Shown here: positions 43,500 to 53,040 of the stretch, piece by piece
Position numbering within the stretch: position 1 is the stretch's first letter
How the letters are laid out: each line of letters opens with the position of its first letter
Origin: Mycolicibacterium aichiense
GTDB taxonomy: Bacteria > Actinomycetota > Actinomycetes > Mycobacteriales > Mycobacteriaceae
Assembly (NCBI RefSeq): GCF_010726245.1
Contig: NZ_AP022561.1
Coordinates: 1,240,001-1,304,000 of the forward strand
Reading direction: 5' to 3'
DNA: 64,000 nucleotides
The notes under the pieces: model-generated
Databases searched by the model: none
What the model saw: the letters and a program-made list of their open reading frames with translations, nothing else
What the model was told of the DNA's origin: nothing
Position numbers and translations under genes: made by a program

Positions 43500-44665
43500 G
43501 CATCGCCGATACGACCGAGTCCTGGTTGGCCAGCCACTTCGACGATCTGGTGCAGTGGCGCCGCCACATCCACCGGTATCCCGAGCTCGGTCGCCAGGAG
43601 TTCGCCACCACCCAGTTCGTCGCCGACCGCCTCGTCGAGGCCGGCCTGAACCCGAAGGTGCTGCCGGGCGGGACGGGACTGACGTGTGACTTCGGGCCCG
43701 AGCACGCGCCGCGGATCGCGCTGCGCGCCGATATGGACGCGCTGCCGATGGCCGAGCGCACCGGTGCGCCGTACAGCTCGACCATGCCGAACATCGCGCA
43801 CGCCTGCGGGCACGACGCGCACACCGCGATGCTGATCGGCGCAGCGACCGCACTGGCGTCGGTGCCCGAGCTGCCGGTGGGTGTGCGCCTGATCTTCCAG
43901 GCCGCCGAGGAGCTGATGCCCGGTGGCGCGATCGACGCGATCGCCGCCGGTGCGCTGGTGGGGGTTTCGCGAATCTTCGCGCTGCACTGCGATCCCCGCC
44001 TCGCGGTGGGCCGGGTCGCGATCATTCCTGGACCGATCACGTCGGCGGCGGACTCGATCGAGATCACGCTGACGTCGCCCGGCGGCCACACGTCGCGGCC
44101 GCACCTGACCTCGGATCTGGTCTACGGGATGGGCACGCTGATCACCGGGCTGCCCGGGGTGCTGTCCCGGCGCGTCGATCCGCGGCACTCGACCGTCATG
44201 GTCTGGGGCGCGGCCAATGCCGGTGTTGCGGCCAACGCGATCCCGCAGTCCGGGTCGCTGGCGGGCACGGTGCGGACCGCAAGCCGGGAAACCTGGGTTG
44301 GCATGGAAAGTCTTGTGCAGGAGATTGTTTCGGGACTTCTTGCTCCGCTGGGCATCGAACACACCCTGCACTACCATCGCGGTGTGCCGCCGGTGGTCAA
44401 CGAGGAGCGCTCGACGCAGATCATGACGCACGCGATCGAGGCGGTGGCGCCCGACGCACTCGCCGACACCCGTCAGTCCGGCGGCGGTGAGGACTTCTCC
44501 TGGTATCTGGAGGAGGTGCCCGGCGCGATGGCGCGGCTCGGGGTGTGGAGCGGGCGCGGACCGCAGCTGGACCTGCACCAGCCGACGTTCGACCTCGACG
44601 AGCGGGCACTTGCAGTAGGGGTTCGAGTTCTGGTCAACATCGTCGAGCAATCCGCGGGGTATTGA
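43496..44665 (+). CDS. amiA1: M20-family amidohydrolase AmiA1
   Basis: This 389-residue paralogue of the upstream gene has ADMDALPM, the metal-binding [14 protein letters not shown], and [11 protein letters not shown] with the catalytic Glu pair. It resembles hippurate or N-acyl-L-amino acid hydrolases. ATG 43496 forms an ATGA overlap with amiB1, and its own TGA overlaps the galE start, so the three genes are coupled. Substrate is not known. Confidence 0.9.
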   Translation: MSIADTTESWLASHFDDLVQWRRHIHRYPELGRQEFATTQFVADRLVEAGLNPKVLPGGTGLTCDFGPEHAPRIALRADMDALPMAERTGAPYSSTMPNIAHACGHDAHTAMLIGAATALASVPELPVGVRLIFQAAEELMPGGAIDAIAAGALVGVSRIFALHCDPRLAVGRVAIIPGPITSAADSIEITLTSPGGHTSRPHLTSDLVYGMGTLITGLPGVLSRRVDPRHSTVMVWGAANAGVAANAIPQSGSLAGTVRTASRETWVGMESLVQEIVSGLLAPLGIEHTLHYHRGVPPVVNEERSTQIMTHAIEAVAPDALADTRQSGGGEDFSWYLEEVPGAMARLGVWSGRGPQLDLHQPTFDLDERALAVGVRVLVNIVEQSAGY

Positions 44666-45621
44666 TGAAGCTTTTGGTCACCGGCGGCGCGGGCTATGTC
44701 GGCAGCGTGTGCGCCCAGGTGCTGGTGGAGCAGGGGCACGAGGTTGTCGTCGTCGACGATCTGTCCACAGGCAACGCTGACGCGGTGCCGTCCGGTGCGC
44801 GGTTCGTCGAGGCCGACATGGTCGATGTCGCACCGGAACTGCTCGGCGACCGATCCTTTGACGGCGTCTTGCACTTCGCCGCGAAGATCATGGTGGGCGA
44901 GTCGGTTGAGGCGCCGGAGCGGTACTGGGACGGCAACGTCATCAAGACGCTGCACTTGCTGGAGGCGATCCGCCTTGCCGGTGTGCCGCGGTTGGTGTTC
45001 TCCTCGACTGCGGCCACCTACGGCGAACCGGAGTCGGTGCCGATCACCGAGGACGCGCCGACCAAGCCGACCAGCGCCTACGGCGCCACGAAGCTGGCGA
45101 TCGACCATGCGATCACGTCGTACGCCATCGCGCACGGGCTGGCCGCGACCAGTCTGCGGTACTTCAACATCGCCGGGGCGTACGCCGGACTGGGGGAGCG
45201 CCACCCGGTCGAGTCGCACCTGATTCCACTGGTGCTGCAGGTCGCCACCGGGCAGCGCCAGGAGATCCTGGTGTTCGGCAACGACTGGCCGACGCCGGAT
45301 GGGACCTGCATTCGCGACTACATCCATGTTCGCGATCTGGCCGACGCGCACCTGCTGGCGCTGCAGAACTCCAAGCCCGGCGAACATCAGATCTACAACC
45401 TGGGCAACGGCACCGGCTTTTCGGTCCGCGAGGTGATCGCCAGCTGTGAGCGGATTACCGGTACGTCGATCGCGGCGCGTGACGTCGAACGCCGAGCGGG
45501 CGACCCGGCCGTGCTCATCGCGTCGAGTGAGAAGGCCATCACCGAGCTCGGGTGGAAGCCTCAGCACACCACGATTGACGAGATCGTCTCCGACGCTTGG
45601 GAATTCGCTCGCTCGCGCTGA
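44665..45621 (+). CDS. galE: UDP-glucose 4-epimerase-like SDR protein
   Basis: This 318-residue extended short-chain dehydrogenase has the NAD motif [10 protein letters not shown], the catalytic YGATK (Tyr-x-x-x-Lys) after [10 protein letters not shown], and the UDP-sugar region ([19 protein letters not shown]). It should interconvert UDP-glucose and UDP-galactose for arabinogalactan and other envelope glycans. ATG 44665 overlaps the amiA1 stop. In M. tuberculosis the amiA1-Rv3304 interval has no such gene, so it appears inserted here. Confidence 0.9.
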   Translation: MKLLVTGGAGYVGSVCAQVLVEQGHEVVVVDDLSTGNADAVPSGARFVEADMVDVAPELLGDRSFDGVLHFAAKIMVGESVEAPERYWDGNVIKTLHLLEAIRLAGVPRLVFSSTAATYGEPESVPITEDAPTKPTSAYGATKLAIDHAITSYAIAHGLAATSLRYFNIAGAYAGLGERHPVESHLIPLVLQVATGQRQEILVFGNDWPTPDGTCIRDYIHVRDLADAHLLALQNSKPGEHQIYNLGNGTGFSVREVIASCERITGTSIAARDVERRAGDPAVLIASSEKAITELGWKPQHTTIDEIVSDAWEFARSR

Positions 45622-45622
45622 T

Positions 45623-46105
45623 CTAGCCGCTGCCGTGGCCCGGGCCGACATTGCTCGCGGGCCGGGTGCGCAGGTCGTGCACGTACTCGGCGGGGGCGCC
45701 TGCAATCTCGGCGGCGTCGGCCATCACACCGATGTAGCGCGCCGACGGTAGACCGCCCTCCCAGGCGTCCAGCACATACAGCCAGGCGAGCACGGGATCG
45801 GTTGTGGTGTCCGTCGATTCGCATTCGATGCGGCATCTGATCTTCTTGTGGAAGCCGAGCTCGGAGCCTTCCCAGCGGTCCAGGTTCGCCTCGTCGGCCG
45901 GTGTCATGTCATAGAGCACCACGAACACCTTGGAGCCGGGGTCCTCGACCAGGGTCGCCAGCGCGCCCTCCCAGCCGATGTCCTCCCCGGCGAAGGTCAG
46001 CCGCCAGCCGTGCAGCCAGCCGGTTCCGGCCATCGGGGAGTGCGGCGCACGCTCCAGCATCTGCTCGGGATGCATGTTGGATCCATACGCGGCGTAGAGC
46101 GGCAC
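45623..46105 (-). CDS. Gamma-glutamylcyclotransferase-like protein, Rv3304 family
   Basis: This 160-residue AIG2/GGCT-fold protein has the substrate loop YAAYGSNMHPEQM at the N-terminus and a candidate catalytic Glu in the DRWEGSELGF region. The C-terminal tail is Gly/Pro-rich. The start is GTG 46105, with TAGGCT placed so that transcription would begin on it. It is convergent with galE, with a single base between the stops, and divergent from lpdA. Cyclotransferase activity is a family inference. Confidence 0.82.
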   Translation of the reverse strand: MPLYAAYGSNMHPEQMLERAPHSPMAGTGWLHGWRLTFAGEDIGWEGALATLVEDPGSKVFVVLYDMTPADEANLDRWEGSELGFHKKIRCRIECESTDTTTDPVLAWLYVLDAWEGGLPSARYIGVMADAAEIAGAPAEYVHDLRTRPASNVGPGHGSG

Positions 46106-46111
46106 GGGGAA

Positions 46112-46117
46112 AGCCTA
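46112..46117 (-). promoter_or_regulatory. -10 element of the GGCT-like gene
   Basis: TAGGCT is spaced so that the first transcribed base is the G of GTG 46105. Confidence 0.45.
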
Positions 46118-46155
46118 GAGCGTCCGCTCGCCGGGAGCGCAGGGACCGGGTCAAC

Positions 46156-46161
46156 TAGCCT
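46156..46161 (+). promoter_or_regulatory. -10 element of lpdA
   Basis: TAGCCT predicts a start 1 nt before GTG 46169, giving an essentially leaderless message. Confidence 0.45.
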
Positions 46162-46168
46162 TGTCCGG

Positions 46169-47584
46169 GTGACGACGCGGATCGTGATCATCGGTGGGGG
46201 GCCGGCCGGCTACGAGGCGGCACTGGTTGCCGCGGGTCGCGGCCGGGAGGTCGCCGAGGTCACCGTGGTGGACTCCGACGGCATCGGCGGAGCCTGCGTG
46301 CTCTTCGACTGCGTGCCCTCCAAGACGTTCATCGCCTCCACCGGGGTTCGCACCGAACTGCGCCGCGCCGCGGGCCTGGGATTCGAGATCGGCATCGACG
46401 CCGCCAAGATCTCGCTGCCCGACATCAACAACCGCGTCAAGACCCTGGCCCGCTCCCAGTCCGCCGATATCGGCACCCAGCTGTTGCGCGAGAAGGTCAA
46501 CGTCGTACAGGGCCACGGCGAGCTGATCGACGCGGTCCCCGGTATGGCACACCACCGGGTGAAGGTCACCACCCCCTCCGGCCAGGTTGGCGTGCTCAAG
46601 GCCGACGTCGTGTTGATCGCCACCGGGGCCAGCCCGCGCGTCCTGCCCAACGCGGTGCCCGACGGCAAGCGGATTCTGACCTGGCGCCAGCTCTACGACC
46701 TGCCCGAGCTGCCCGAACATCTGGTCATCGTCGGCTCCGGCGTCACCGGTGCCGAGTTCTGTAATGCCTATACCGAACTGGGCGTCGACGTCACCGTCGT
46801 CGCCAGCCGCGACCAGATCCTGCCCCACGAGGACAGCGACGCCGCGGCCGTGCTGGAGGAGACCTTCGCCGAGCGCGGCGTGACGCTGGTCAAGAACGCC
46901 AGGGCCGACTCGGTGGTCAGCACCGGCACCGGGGTGAAGGTCACGATGGCCGACGGCCGCGTCGTCGAGGGCAGCCACGCGCTGATGACGGTCGGATCGG
47001 TACCGAACACGTCGGGCCTTGGCCTCGAGCGGGTCGGCATCGAACTCGGCCCGGGCAACTACATCCCGGTGGACCGGGTGTCGCGCACCTCGGCGGCCGG
47101 GATCTACGCCGCAGGCGACTGCACCGGGCTACTGCTGCTGGCTTCGGTCGCGGCCATGCAGGGCCGCATCGCGATGTACCACGCGCTGGGCGAGGGAGTG
47201 GCCCCGATCCGGCTGCGCACTGTTGCTTCGGCCACATTCACCCGGCCCGAGATCGCCGCCGTCGGCGTGCCGCAAACCGCGATCGACAGCGGATCGGTCC
47301 CGGCCAGGACCCTGATGCTGCCGCTGACCACCAACGCCCGCGCGAAGATGTCGCTGCTCAAGCGCGGCTTCGTCAAGATCTTCTGCCGGCCTGCCACCGG
47401 CGTCGTCATCGGCGGTGTGGTGGTCGCCCCGATCGCCTCCGAATTGATCCTGCCGATCGCCCTTGCGGTGCAAAACCGCATCTCGGTGACCGATCTGGCA
47501 CAGACGCTGTCGGTGTACCCGTCACTGTCCGGCTCGATCGTCGAGGCTGCGCGCCGCCTGATGGCCCACGACGATCTCGACTAG
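46169..47584 (+). CDS. lpdA: Flavoprotein disulfide reductase / quinone reductase LpdA
   Basis: This 471-residue FAD pyridine-nucleotide reductase has two Rossmann motifs (VIIGGGPAGYEAAL; VIVGSGVTGAEF) and the late FAD motif GIYAAGDCTGL. The region after the first motif reads GGACVLFDCVPSK, so two cysteines with four residues between them are present. The M. tuberculosis LpdA, as I remember it, has lost the first Cys and acts as a quinone reductase. The C-terminal His-Glu dyad of true lipoamide dehydrogenases is absent here (YPSLSGSI instead of a HPTLSE-like motif). It ends at AHDDLD, about 20 residues shorter than the tuberculosis protein. Its stop lies within the -10 of glpD. Confidence 0.88.
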   Translation: MTTRIVIIGGGPAGYEAALVAAGRGREVAEVTVVDSDGIGGACVLFDCVPSKTFIASTGVRTELRRAAGLGFEIGIDAAKISLPDINNRVKTLARSQSADIGTQLLREKVNVVQGHGELIDAVPGMAHHRVKVTTPSGQVGVLKADVVLIATGASPRVLPNAVPDGKRILTWRQLYDLPELPEHLVIVGSGVTGAEFCNAYTELGVDVTVVASRDQILPHEDSDAAAVLEETFAERGVTLVKNARADSVVSTGTGVKVTMADGRVVEGSHALMTVGSVPNTSGLGLERVGIELGPGNYIPVDRVSRTSAAGIYAAGDCTGLLLLASVAAMQGRIAMYHALGEGVAPIRLRTVASATFTRPEIAAVGVPQTAIDSGSVPARTLMLPLTTNARAKMSLLKRGFVKIFCRPATGVVIGGVVVAPIASELILPIALAVQNRISVTDLAQTLSVYPSLSGSIVEAARRLMAHDDLD

Positions 47585-47587
47585 CCT
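47582..47587 (+). promoter_or_regulatory. -10 element of glpD formed by the lpdA stop codon
   Basis: TAGCCT begins with the TAG stop of lpdA and predicts transcription starting on the ATG of 47594. Confidence 0.45.
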
Positions 47588-47593
47588 GGGGCC

Positions 47594-49339
47594 ATGAGCG
47601 ACCCGATCCTTCGACCGGGCACCGGTCAGACCTATCTCGGACCAACCGAGCGTGCGCACGCCTGGCAGCGGCTGGGCAGCGAACAGTTCGACGTCGTCGT
47701 CATCGGCGGCGGTGTGGTCGGTGCGGGCTGCGCACTGGATGCCGCGACCCGCGGGCTCAAAGTGGCCCTCGTCGAGGCGCGCGACTTCGCCTCGGGCACA
47801 TCGAGCCGCAGTTCCAAGATGTTCCACGGTGGTCTGCGCTACCTCGAGCAGCTGGAGTTCGGCCTGGTCCGCGAGGCACTGCACGAGCGTGAACTGTCGT
47901 TGACCACGCTGGCGCCGCATCTGGTCAAGCCGCTGCCGTTTCTGTTCCCGCTGACCAAGCGGGTCTGGGAGCGGCCATACGTCGCGGCGGGCATTTTCCT
48001 CTACGACCAGCTCGGCGGCGCGAAATCCGTTCCGGCGCAAAAGCATTTGACGAAGTCGGGTGCGCTTCGGCTGGCGCCGGGACTCAAGCGCAGCTCGCTG
48101 ATCGGCGGAATCCGCTACTACGACACCGTCGTCGATGACGCCCGGCACACCATGACCGTTGCCCGCACCGCCGCGCACTACGGCGCCGTGGTGCGCACCT
48201 CGACCCAGGTGGTCTCGCTGCTGCGGGAGGGCGACCGGGTGATCGGAGTCCAGATCCGCGACTCCGAGGACGGTGCGGTGGAGGACGTCCGCGGTCACGT
48301 CGTGATCAACGCGACCGGGGTGTGGACCGACGAGATCCAGGCCTTGAGCAAGGAGCGTGGCCGGTTCCGGGTGCGCGCGTCCAAAGGCGTGCACGTCGTG
48401 GTGCCCCGGGATCGGATCGTGTCCGAGGTGGCGATCATCCTGCGCACCGAGAAGTCGGTGCTGTTCGTGATCCCGTGGGGCACACACTGGATCATCGGCA
48501 CCACCGACACCGACTGGAACCTCGACCTGGCGCATCCGGCCGCGACGAAGGCCGACATCGACTACATCCTGGGCCACGTCAACACCGTGCTGGCCACCCC
48601 ACTCACGCACGATGACATCGACGGGGTGTACGCCGGGCTGCGTCCGCTGCTGGCCGGGGAAAGCGAAGAGACGTCCAAGCTGTCTCGCGAGCACGCGGTG
48701 GCGGTGCCGTCGCCGGGCCTGGTCGCGATTGCCGGGGGCAAATACACCACGTATCGGGTGATGGCGCAGGATGCGGTGGACGCCGCTGCCGAGTACATCC
48801 CGGCGCGGGTGGCGCCGTCGATCACCGAGAAGGTCCCGCTGATGGGCGCCGACGGATACTTCGCGCTGGTCAACCAAACCCAGAGTGTGGGCGCCGGGTA
48901 TGGGCTGCACCCCTATCGGGTGCGGCACCTGCTGGACCGGTACGGCTCGCTGATCGGCGACGTCCTGGCCCTGGCCGCCGACAAGCCGGAGCTGCTGGAT
49001 CCGATCACCGAGGCGCCGGTGTACCTCAAGGTGGAGGCCGCCTACGCCGCGGCTGCCGAAGGCGCACTGCACCTGGAGGACATCCTGGCCCGGCGGATGC
49101 GGATCTCGATCGAATACCCGCACCGCGGCGTGGACTGCGCCCGCGAGGTCGCCGAGGTCGTCGCGCCGATTCTGGGCTGGAGTCGCGACGACATCGACCG
49201 CGAGGTGGATACCTATCTGGCGCGGGTGGAGGCCGAGGTTCTGTCGCAGGCTCAGCCCGACGACGAGTCCGCTGATGCCCTGCGTGCGTCGGCGCCCGAG
49301 GCCCGCGCCGAGATCCTCGAGCCGGTGCCGCTTACTTGA
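47594..49339 (+). CDS. glpD2: Glycerol-3-phosphate dehydrogenase (aerobic), GlpD2
   Basis: This 581-residue FAD enzyme oxidises glycerol 3-phosphate to dihydroxyacetone phosphate and feeds electrons to menaquinone. The FAD motif is VVVIGGGVVGAGCALDAA. The family motif RSSKMFHGGLRYLEQ and the later PWGTHWIIGTTDTDW are clear. A C-terminal alpha-helical domain (about 430-560) completes the protein. ATG 47594 fits a leaderless message. The downstream pseudouridine synthase overlaps its stop. Confidence 0.94.
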   Translation: MSDPILRPGTGQTYLGPTERAHAWQRLGSEQFDVVVIGGGVVGAGCALDAATRGLKVALVEARDFASGTSSRSSKMFHGGLRYLEQLEFGLVREALHERELSLTTLAPHLVKPLPFLFPLTKRVWERPYVAAGIFLYDQLGGAKSVPAQKHLTKSGALRLAPGLKRSSLIGGIRYYDTVVDDARHTMTVARTAAHYGAVVRTSTQVVSLLREGDRVIGVQIRDSEDGAVEDVRGHVVINATGVWTDEIQALSKERGRFRVRASKGVHVVVPRDRIVSEVAIILRTEKSVLFVIPWGTHWIIGTTDTDWNLDLAHPAATKADIDYILGHVNTVLATPLTHDDIDGVYAGLRPLLAGESEETSKLSREHAVAVPSPGLVAIAGGKYTTYRVMAQDAVDAAAEYIPARVAPSITEKVPLMGADGYFALVNQTQSVGAGYGLHPYRVRHLLDRYGSLIGDVLALAADKPELLDPITEAPVYLKVEAAYAAAAEGALHLEDILARRMRISIEYPHRGVDCAREVAEVVAPILGWSRDDIDREVDTYLARVEAEVLSQAQPDDESADALRASAPEARAEILEPVPLT

Positions 49340-50202
49340 GGCGGCGTCGCTCGGCCCCACTCCCGGATCGCGACGGGGTGGGCCCGGCGCGGGTGCGCCT
49401 GCGTGGCGGAGCGGTGCTCGTCGAGCTGGCCGACCGGTTCGGCGCGGCTGCTGCCGAGAAAGTGTTCAACGGCGAGGTGGTCGACGCCGACGGTGCGGTG
49501 ATCACGCCGTCGTCGGTATTGCCGCCCGGTGCGCATGTGTACCTGTATCGGGAGCTGCCCGACGAGGTGGTGGTGCCGTTCGAGATTCCGGTGCTCTACC
49601 GCGACGACGACATCGTGGTGGTCGACAAGCCGCACTTCCTGGCCACCATGCCGCGTGGCCGGCATGTCGCGCAGACGGCCTTGGTGCGGCTGCGCCGGTC
49701 GCTTGATCTGCCCGAGTTGAGTCCCGCGCATCGGCTGGACCGGCTGACCGCGGGGGTGTTGCTGTTCACCGTGCGGCGTGAGGTGCGCGGCGCCTATCAG
49801 ACGTTGTTCGCGCGGGGGCTGGTGTCCAAGACGTATGTGGCGCGCTCGTCTTCGTCGGCGTCGGTTGCTCTTCCGGCGGTAGTACGCAGTCGAATAATCA
49901 AGCGGCGCAGCGTGTTACAGGCCGTCGAGGAACCCGGCGAGCCGAACGCCGAGACGCTGGTCGAGGCGCTGGGCGAGGGCTGGTATCGGCTGAGCCCGCG
50001 GACCGGACGCACGCATCAGTTGCGGGTGCACATGGCTTCGCTGGGTCTGCCGATCGACAACGACCCGCTCTATCCACGGATCGTCGAGGTGGCCGCCGAC
50101 GACTTCTCCGCCCCGCTGCAGCTGGTGGCGCAGCGGCTCGAGTTCGACGATCCGCTGTCCGGTGAGCCGCGGTCGTTCGTGAGCTCGGCCGGCGTGCACT
50201 GA
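49336..50202 (+). CDS. RluA-family RNA pseudouridine synthase
   Basis: This 288-residue protein isomerises uridine in RNA. The catalytic Asp is in PAHRLDRLTAGVLLF (HRLDxxTxG), and the structural RTGRTHQLRVHMASLG motif is present. The N-terminal 45 residues are atypical and may replace an S4 domain. The start is TTG 49336, overlapping the glpD2 stop. The target position in rRNA or tRNA is unknown. It is the Rv3300c counterpart. Confidence 0.88.
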   Translation: MRRRRSAPLPDRDGVGPARVRLRGGAVLVELADRFGAAAAEKVFNGEVVDADGAVITPSSVLPPGAHVYLYRELPDEVVVPFEIPVLYRDDDIVVVDKPHFLATMPRGRHVAQTALVRLRRSLDLPELSPAHRLDRLTAGVLLFTVRREVRGAYQTLFARGLVSKTYVARSSSSASVALPAVVRSRIIKRRSVLQAVEEPGEPNAETLVEALGEGWYRLSPRTGRTHQLRVHMASLGLPIDNDPLYPRIVEVAADDFSAPLQLVAQRLEFDDPLSGEPRSFVSSAGVH

Positions 50203-50274
50203 AGGGACCAATGCCCTCGGGGCGGTGACCTTCGGTCCCTGGTGGTTGGCTGTGAACCGCGTGACGCTCGAGGT

Positions 50275-50832
50275 ATGGACGACGATCATGAGTTGGTGCT
50301 GGTAGCCGCATACCCTGACGTCGAGCGGGCCGCCTCCGACTTCCACGAGCTGGAGAAGCGGATCAAGCACGGCTTGGAATTGCGGGCTGCGGCCTTGGTC
50401 ACGAAGGACGCCGAAGGGCAGCCGCACGTCTTGGAGGCGCACAATCGGCACGGCCGGGTCGCCCTCGGTATGGGCGCCGGGCTGGGGATCCTGTTCGGAC
50501 TGTTCCTGCCACCAGTGGGCCTCGCCGTCGTCGTCGGGGGAGCGGCAGGCGCGCTGGTGGGCGCGTTCGCCGAGCACGAGCTGCGCATCGGTCTACAACG
50601 TGAAGTGGGCGGCGCACTCGAGGCCGGTACCGGGGTGGTGGTTGCCCTGGTCTATCCCAACGGCCGCGGACCCGTTGAGTCGACTCTGTATCGCGCCGCC
50701 GAAATGAGGTCGATCCGGATGGACCGCGCCACGATCAACAGCCTCGACGAACTGGTGGCCGACGAGATCGCGAAAATCACTCACCCGCCGGCCGACCCGG
50801 TTACCGCTGACACGACGGGCACCAGTACGTGA
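50275..50832 (+). CDS. DUF1269-type membrane-associated protein
   Basis: This 185-residue protein has a Gly/Ala/Leu-rich hydrophobic stretch at about 62-96 ([20 protein letters not shown]) flanked by two soluble alpha/beta parts, the DUF1269 (DNase-like flavodoxin-free) layout. Function is unknown. ATG 50275 is preferred over GTG 50242, as the family start [13 protein letters not shown] follows directly. The last 32 nt overlap the convergent nei gene. Confidence 0.75.
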   Translation: MDDDHELVLVAAYPDVERAASDFHELEKRIKHGLELRAAALVTKDAEGQPHVLEAHNRHGRVALGMGAGLGILFGLFLPPVGLAVVVGGAAGALVGAFAEHELRIGLQREVGGALEAGTGVVVALVYPNGRGPVESTLYRAAEMRSIRMDRATINSLDELVADEIAKITHPPADPVTADTTGTST

Positions 50833-51568
50833 CGCGGTCGTCGTCGGAGGACTCGGCGCGGCGAATCGGGGTGCCGCAACGGCGGCACGGCTCACCGGCT
50901 CGGCCGTAGACCCAGAGGTCTTGGCCGCCTCTGCGGTTGCCGGTGGTGGTGCGATTCATTCGTGTTCGATTCGCCCACAACATGTCTCGCGCTCTGGTGA
51001 CGACCCGCAGCGGATCGGAGAGGCTGCTGACTGGACTGGTGGGGAGTCGGCCGAACACGAAGCAGAGTTCGTTGGCGTAGACGTTTCCGACGCCGGCGAG
51101 GTTGCGCTGATCGAGCAGGGCCGGTGCGATGGGGCGGTCGGGGTCCTGGGCAAGGTTCGCTGCCGCCACTGTGGGATCCCAGTCGTCGCCGAGGAGATCG
51201 GGCCCCAGGTGGGCGACGGCATCTTCGTCGTGCTCCCGGTCAAGAATCTCCAGGACGCCGAGGTCGATGCCCAACGCCTGGATATCGTCCGCTTCCAGAA
51301 TGATTCGGATCTTGTAGGCGTTGCGGACGGGTTTGCCCTTCGGGCCGACCCGCCATGCGCCGTCCATCTTCAGGTGTGAGTGGATGCTGGCCGGGCCCAC
51401 TCGGATGAACAGGTGCTTACCGCGACTGATCACCTCGTCGACGGTCTGGCCGGCGAGGTCCACGGTGGCGTAGCGCGGCACGCGGATATCGCACCGCGTC
51501 AGCGTCCTACCGACCAGCGCCTCGCGCAGGTTGGCCGCGGTGCGGAAGACGGTGTCGCCTTCGGGCAT
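50801..51568 (-). CDS. nei: Endonuclease VIII (DNA glycosylase/AP lyase) Nei1
   Basis: This 255-residue Fpg/Nei enzyme removes oxidised pyrimidines from DNA. Pro2 and Glu3 (MPEGDTVFR) are the catalytic nucleophile and acid. The H2TH region carries [13 protein letters not shown], and the zinc finger is CRRCGTPI followed by WCPSCQR, all intact. A TAGGCT hexamer built on the stop codon of the upstream DUF222 gene predicts a leaderless message starting exactly on ATG 51568. It overlaps the DUF1269 gene at its 3' end by 32 nt. Confidence 0.94.
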   Translation of the reverse strand: MPEGDTVFRTAANLREALVGRTLTRCDIRVPRYATVDLAGQTVDEVISRGKHLFIRVGPASIHSHLKMDGAWRVGPKGKPVRNAYKIRIILEADDIQALGIDLGVLEILDREHDEDAVAHLGPDLLGDDWDPTVAAANLAQDPDRPIAPALLDQRNLAGVGNVYANELCFVFGRLPTSPVSSLSDPLRVVTRARDMLWANRTRMNRTTTGNRRGGQDLWVYGRAGEPCRRCGTPIRRAESSDDDRVTYWCPSCQR

Positions 51569-51574
51569 GGTTCC

Positions 51575-51580
51575 AGCCTA
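51575..51580 (-). promoter_or_regulatory. -10 element of nei formed by the DUF222-HNH stop codon
   Basis: TAGGCT on the minus strand includes the TAG stop of the upstream gene. Its spacing puts the first transcribed base on the nei ATG. Confidence 0.45.
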
Positions 51581-52981
51581 GAAGGGCGGGGGATGGGCGG
51601 TAGCTCTCGCCTCGTTGAGTCCGCGTTCCCAGCGGATCCGATTGGCCCGGTCTTGGGCGCGGGTCCGGCGGCGAGCCGGCATCATCACACCGCGTCCGGG
51701 CGGACTCGGGCTCGGGGTCTTGGGCGGCTTCAGCTCCGCGGTCGGAGTGAAAAGCTGCGGAAAGAACAGCGCGCCGCCAGGTTTCGTGGTGTAGGTGCGG
51801 CCCGACGGAGACGTCCAGACCACTGTGCCGTCGGGCAACTGACGGTCAGTCCAGCCACCCGGCCCGGCATAGAAAGTCTTCAGCAGATGGTGAAGCCGGC
51901 ACAGTAGTTTCACGTTCGACGGATGCGTGGGCCCGATCGGGTACGGCACGGTGTGATCGATGTCCGTCATCGACGCCGGGCGATCGCACCCGGGGAATCG
52001 GCATGTCAGATCCCGGCAGCGGACGAATTCCGCCAGGGCGACCGAAGGTCGATACCGGGGTTCGGCGCTCAGCTCCTTGCCACCGACCACCGGCCGGAGC
52101 TTCGCGCGCTTCGCCAACCTTCGAACGGTCTCGGCCGGAATGCCGCCATAGCCCGGCAATAGCGCCGGAGTGTCCGTTTCGCCGGTGATCGTCGTGGCAT
52201 CGGCCAGCAGGTGAATGATGATGGGGCCCGGCGCGGAGTCGTTGCTCGAGCGAGCTGGGCAGTCCTCGGATCCACAATCGCAGCACATCGTCGAATCACC
52301 GTTTGCCCACGCGCCCAACGCATCCGACCGGCGTTGGCGAGTGGTGCGCGGGTCATCCCGGCACACGGTCGCGGCGAGCTGGTTGAGGCGCTGGTCGAAG
52401 GCTGCGGCGTCTGACGCTCGCACGCGACCGTAGATTTCCGCCATTCCGTCTGCCGCGGGGGTGGTCTCGATATGACGGTCATCGTCGGCTTGTCGTGCGG
52501 CGCGCACGGCATGTGGATCAAGTTCTCTGACGAACCAGTCGATCCGCTCTTTGAGTTTCTCCTCAGAGCAGGTGTTCCACCCCGCGGCGTGCTGCGCAAG
52601 CCGAGTGTCGACGGCGTCGAGTACGTCCGCATCGGTGATCAGGCCGGTACGGAAGACTGCGGTGATCACGATGCGATATTCGATTGCGCCCGAGGCGAAT
52701 AACGCGCCCAGTTTGGGTAGCCGTTCGATGAGCTGCACGCCGTAGTTCATCTGCGACGATGCGCGGCCTTGGCTGATGCCGAGTTCGGCGGCCACTTCGG
52801 CTGCGACTGCCTCCCAGTTGTCGATGCACCACTGAGCGCGTTCAGCTGCCTCGACCGACCGCATCCGGTGCTGACAGAGCCGGCCGGCAGCCAGAAGTCG
52901 CTCTGCGATCGCGACTCGTTCATTGCGCTGCCCACGGCGCATCGTCTCGAGGAGATCGGCATCAGTTCGCGCTTCGAACAT
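51578..52981 (-). CDS. DUF222 / HNH endonuclease-like protein (13E12 repeat family)
   Basis: This protein of about 467 residues has an N-terminal DUF222 region (about 20-280) and a C-terminal HNH nuclease domain, with CRDLTCRFPGCDRPAS, then DIDHTVPYPIGPTHPSNVKL and CRLHHLLK (zinc Cys residues and HNH histidines). Such proteins are encoded by the REP13E12 repeats of M. tuberculosis and by many copies in actinobacteria; their role is unclear and they are often mobile. ATG 52981 gives the usual MFE start. A longer TTG start at 53029 is possible. In M. tuberculosis nei and lhr are adjacent, so this gene looks inserted between them. Confidence 0.82.
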   Translation of the reverse strand: MFEARTDADLLETMRRGQRNERVAIAERLLAAGRLCQHRMRSVEAAERAQWCIDNWEAVAAEVAAELGISQGRASSQMNYGVQLIERLPKLGALFASGAIEYRIVITAVFRTGLITDADVLDAVDTRLAQHAAGWNTCSEEKLKERIDWFVRELDPHAVRAARQADDDRHIETTPAADGMAEIYGRVRASDAAAFDQRLNQLAATVCRDDPRTTRQRRSDALGAWANGDSTMCCDCGSEDCPARSSNDSAPGPIIIHLLADATTITGETDTPALLPGYGGIPAETVRRLAKRAKLRPVVGGKELSAEPRYRPSVALAEFVRCRDLTCRFPGCDRPASMTDIDHTVPYPIGPTHPSNVKLLCRLHHLLKTFYAGPGGWTDRQLPDGTVVWTSPSGRTYTTKPGGALFFPQLFTPTAELKPPKTPSPSPPGRGVMMPARRRTRAQDRANRIRWERGLNEARATAHPPPF

Positions 52982-53040
52982 GTGTTCGATACTACTCTCG
53001 CTCCCCGACAAGTTTTCTGAATCGGACAACCCTGTGACCC

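Noticed and set aside
41211..43853. 880-codon open frame on the minus strand across AbrB, deoD and amiB1
   Set aside because: It crosses three real genes and has Arg/Gly-rich low-complexity sequence without motifs.
47522..49360. 612-codon minus-strand frame opposite glpD2
   Set aside because: It is His/Arg/Gly-rich shadow composition, and glpD2 is well supported.
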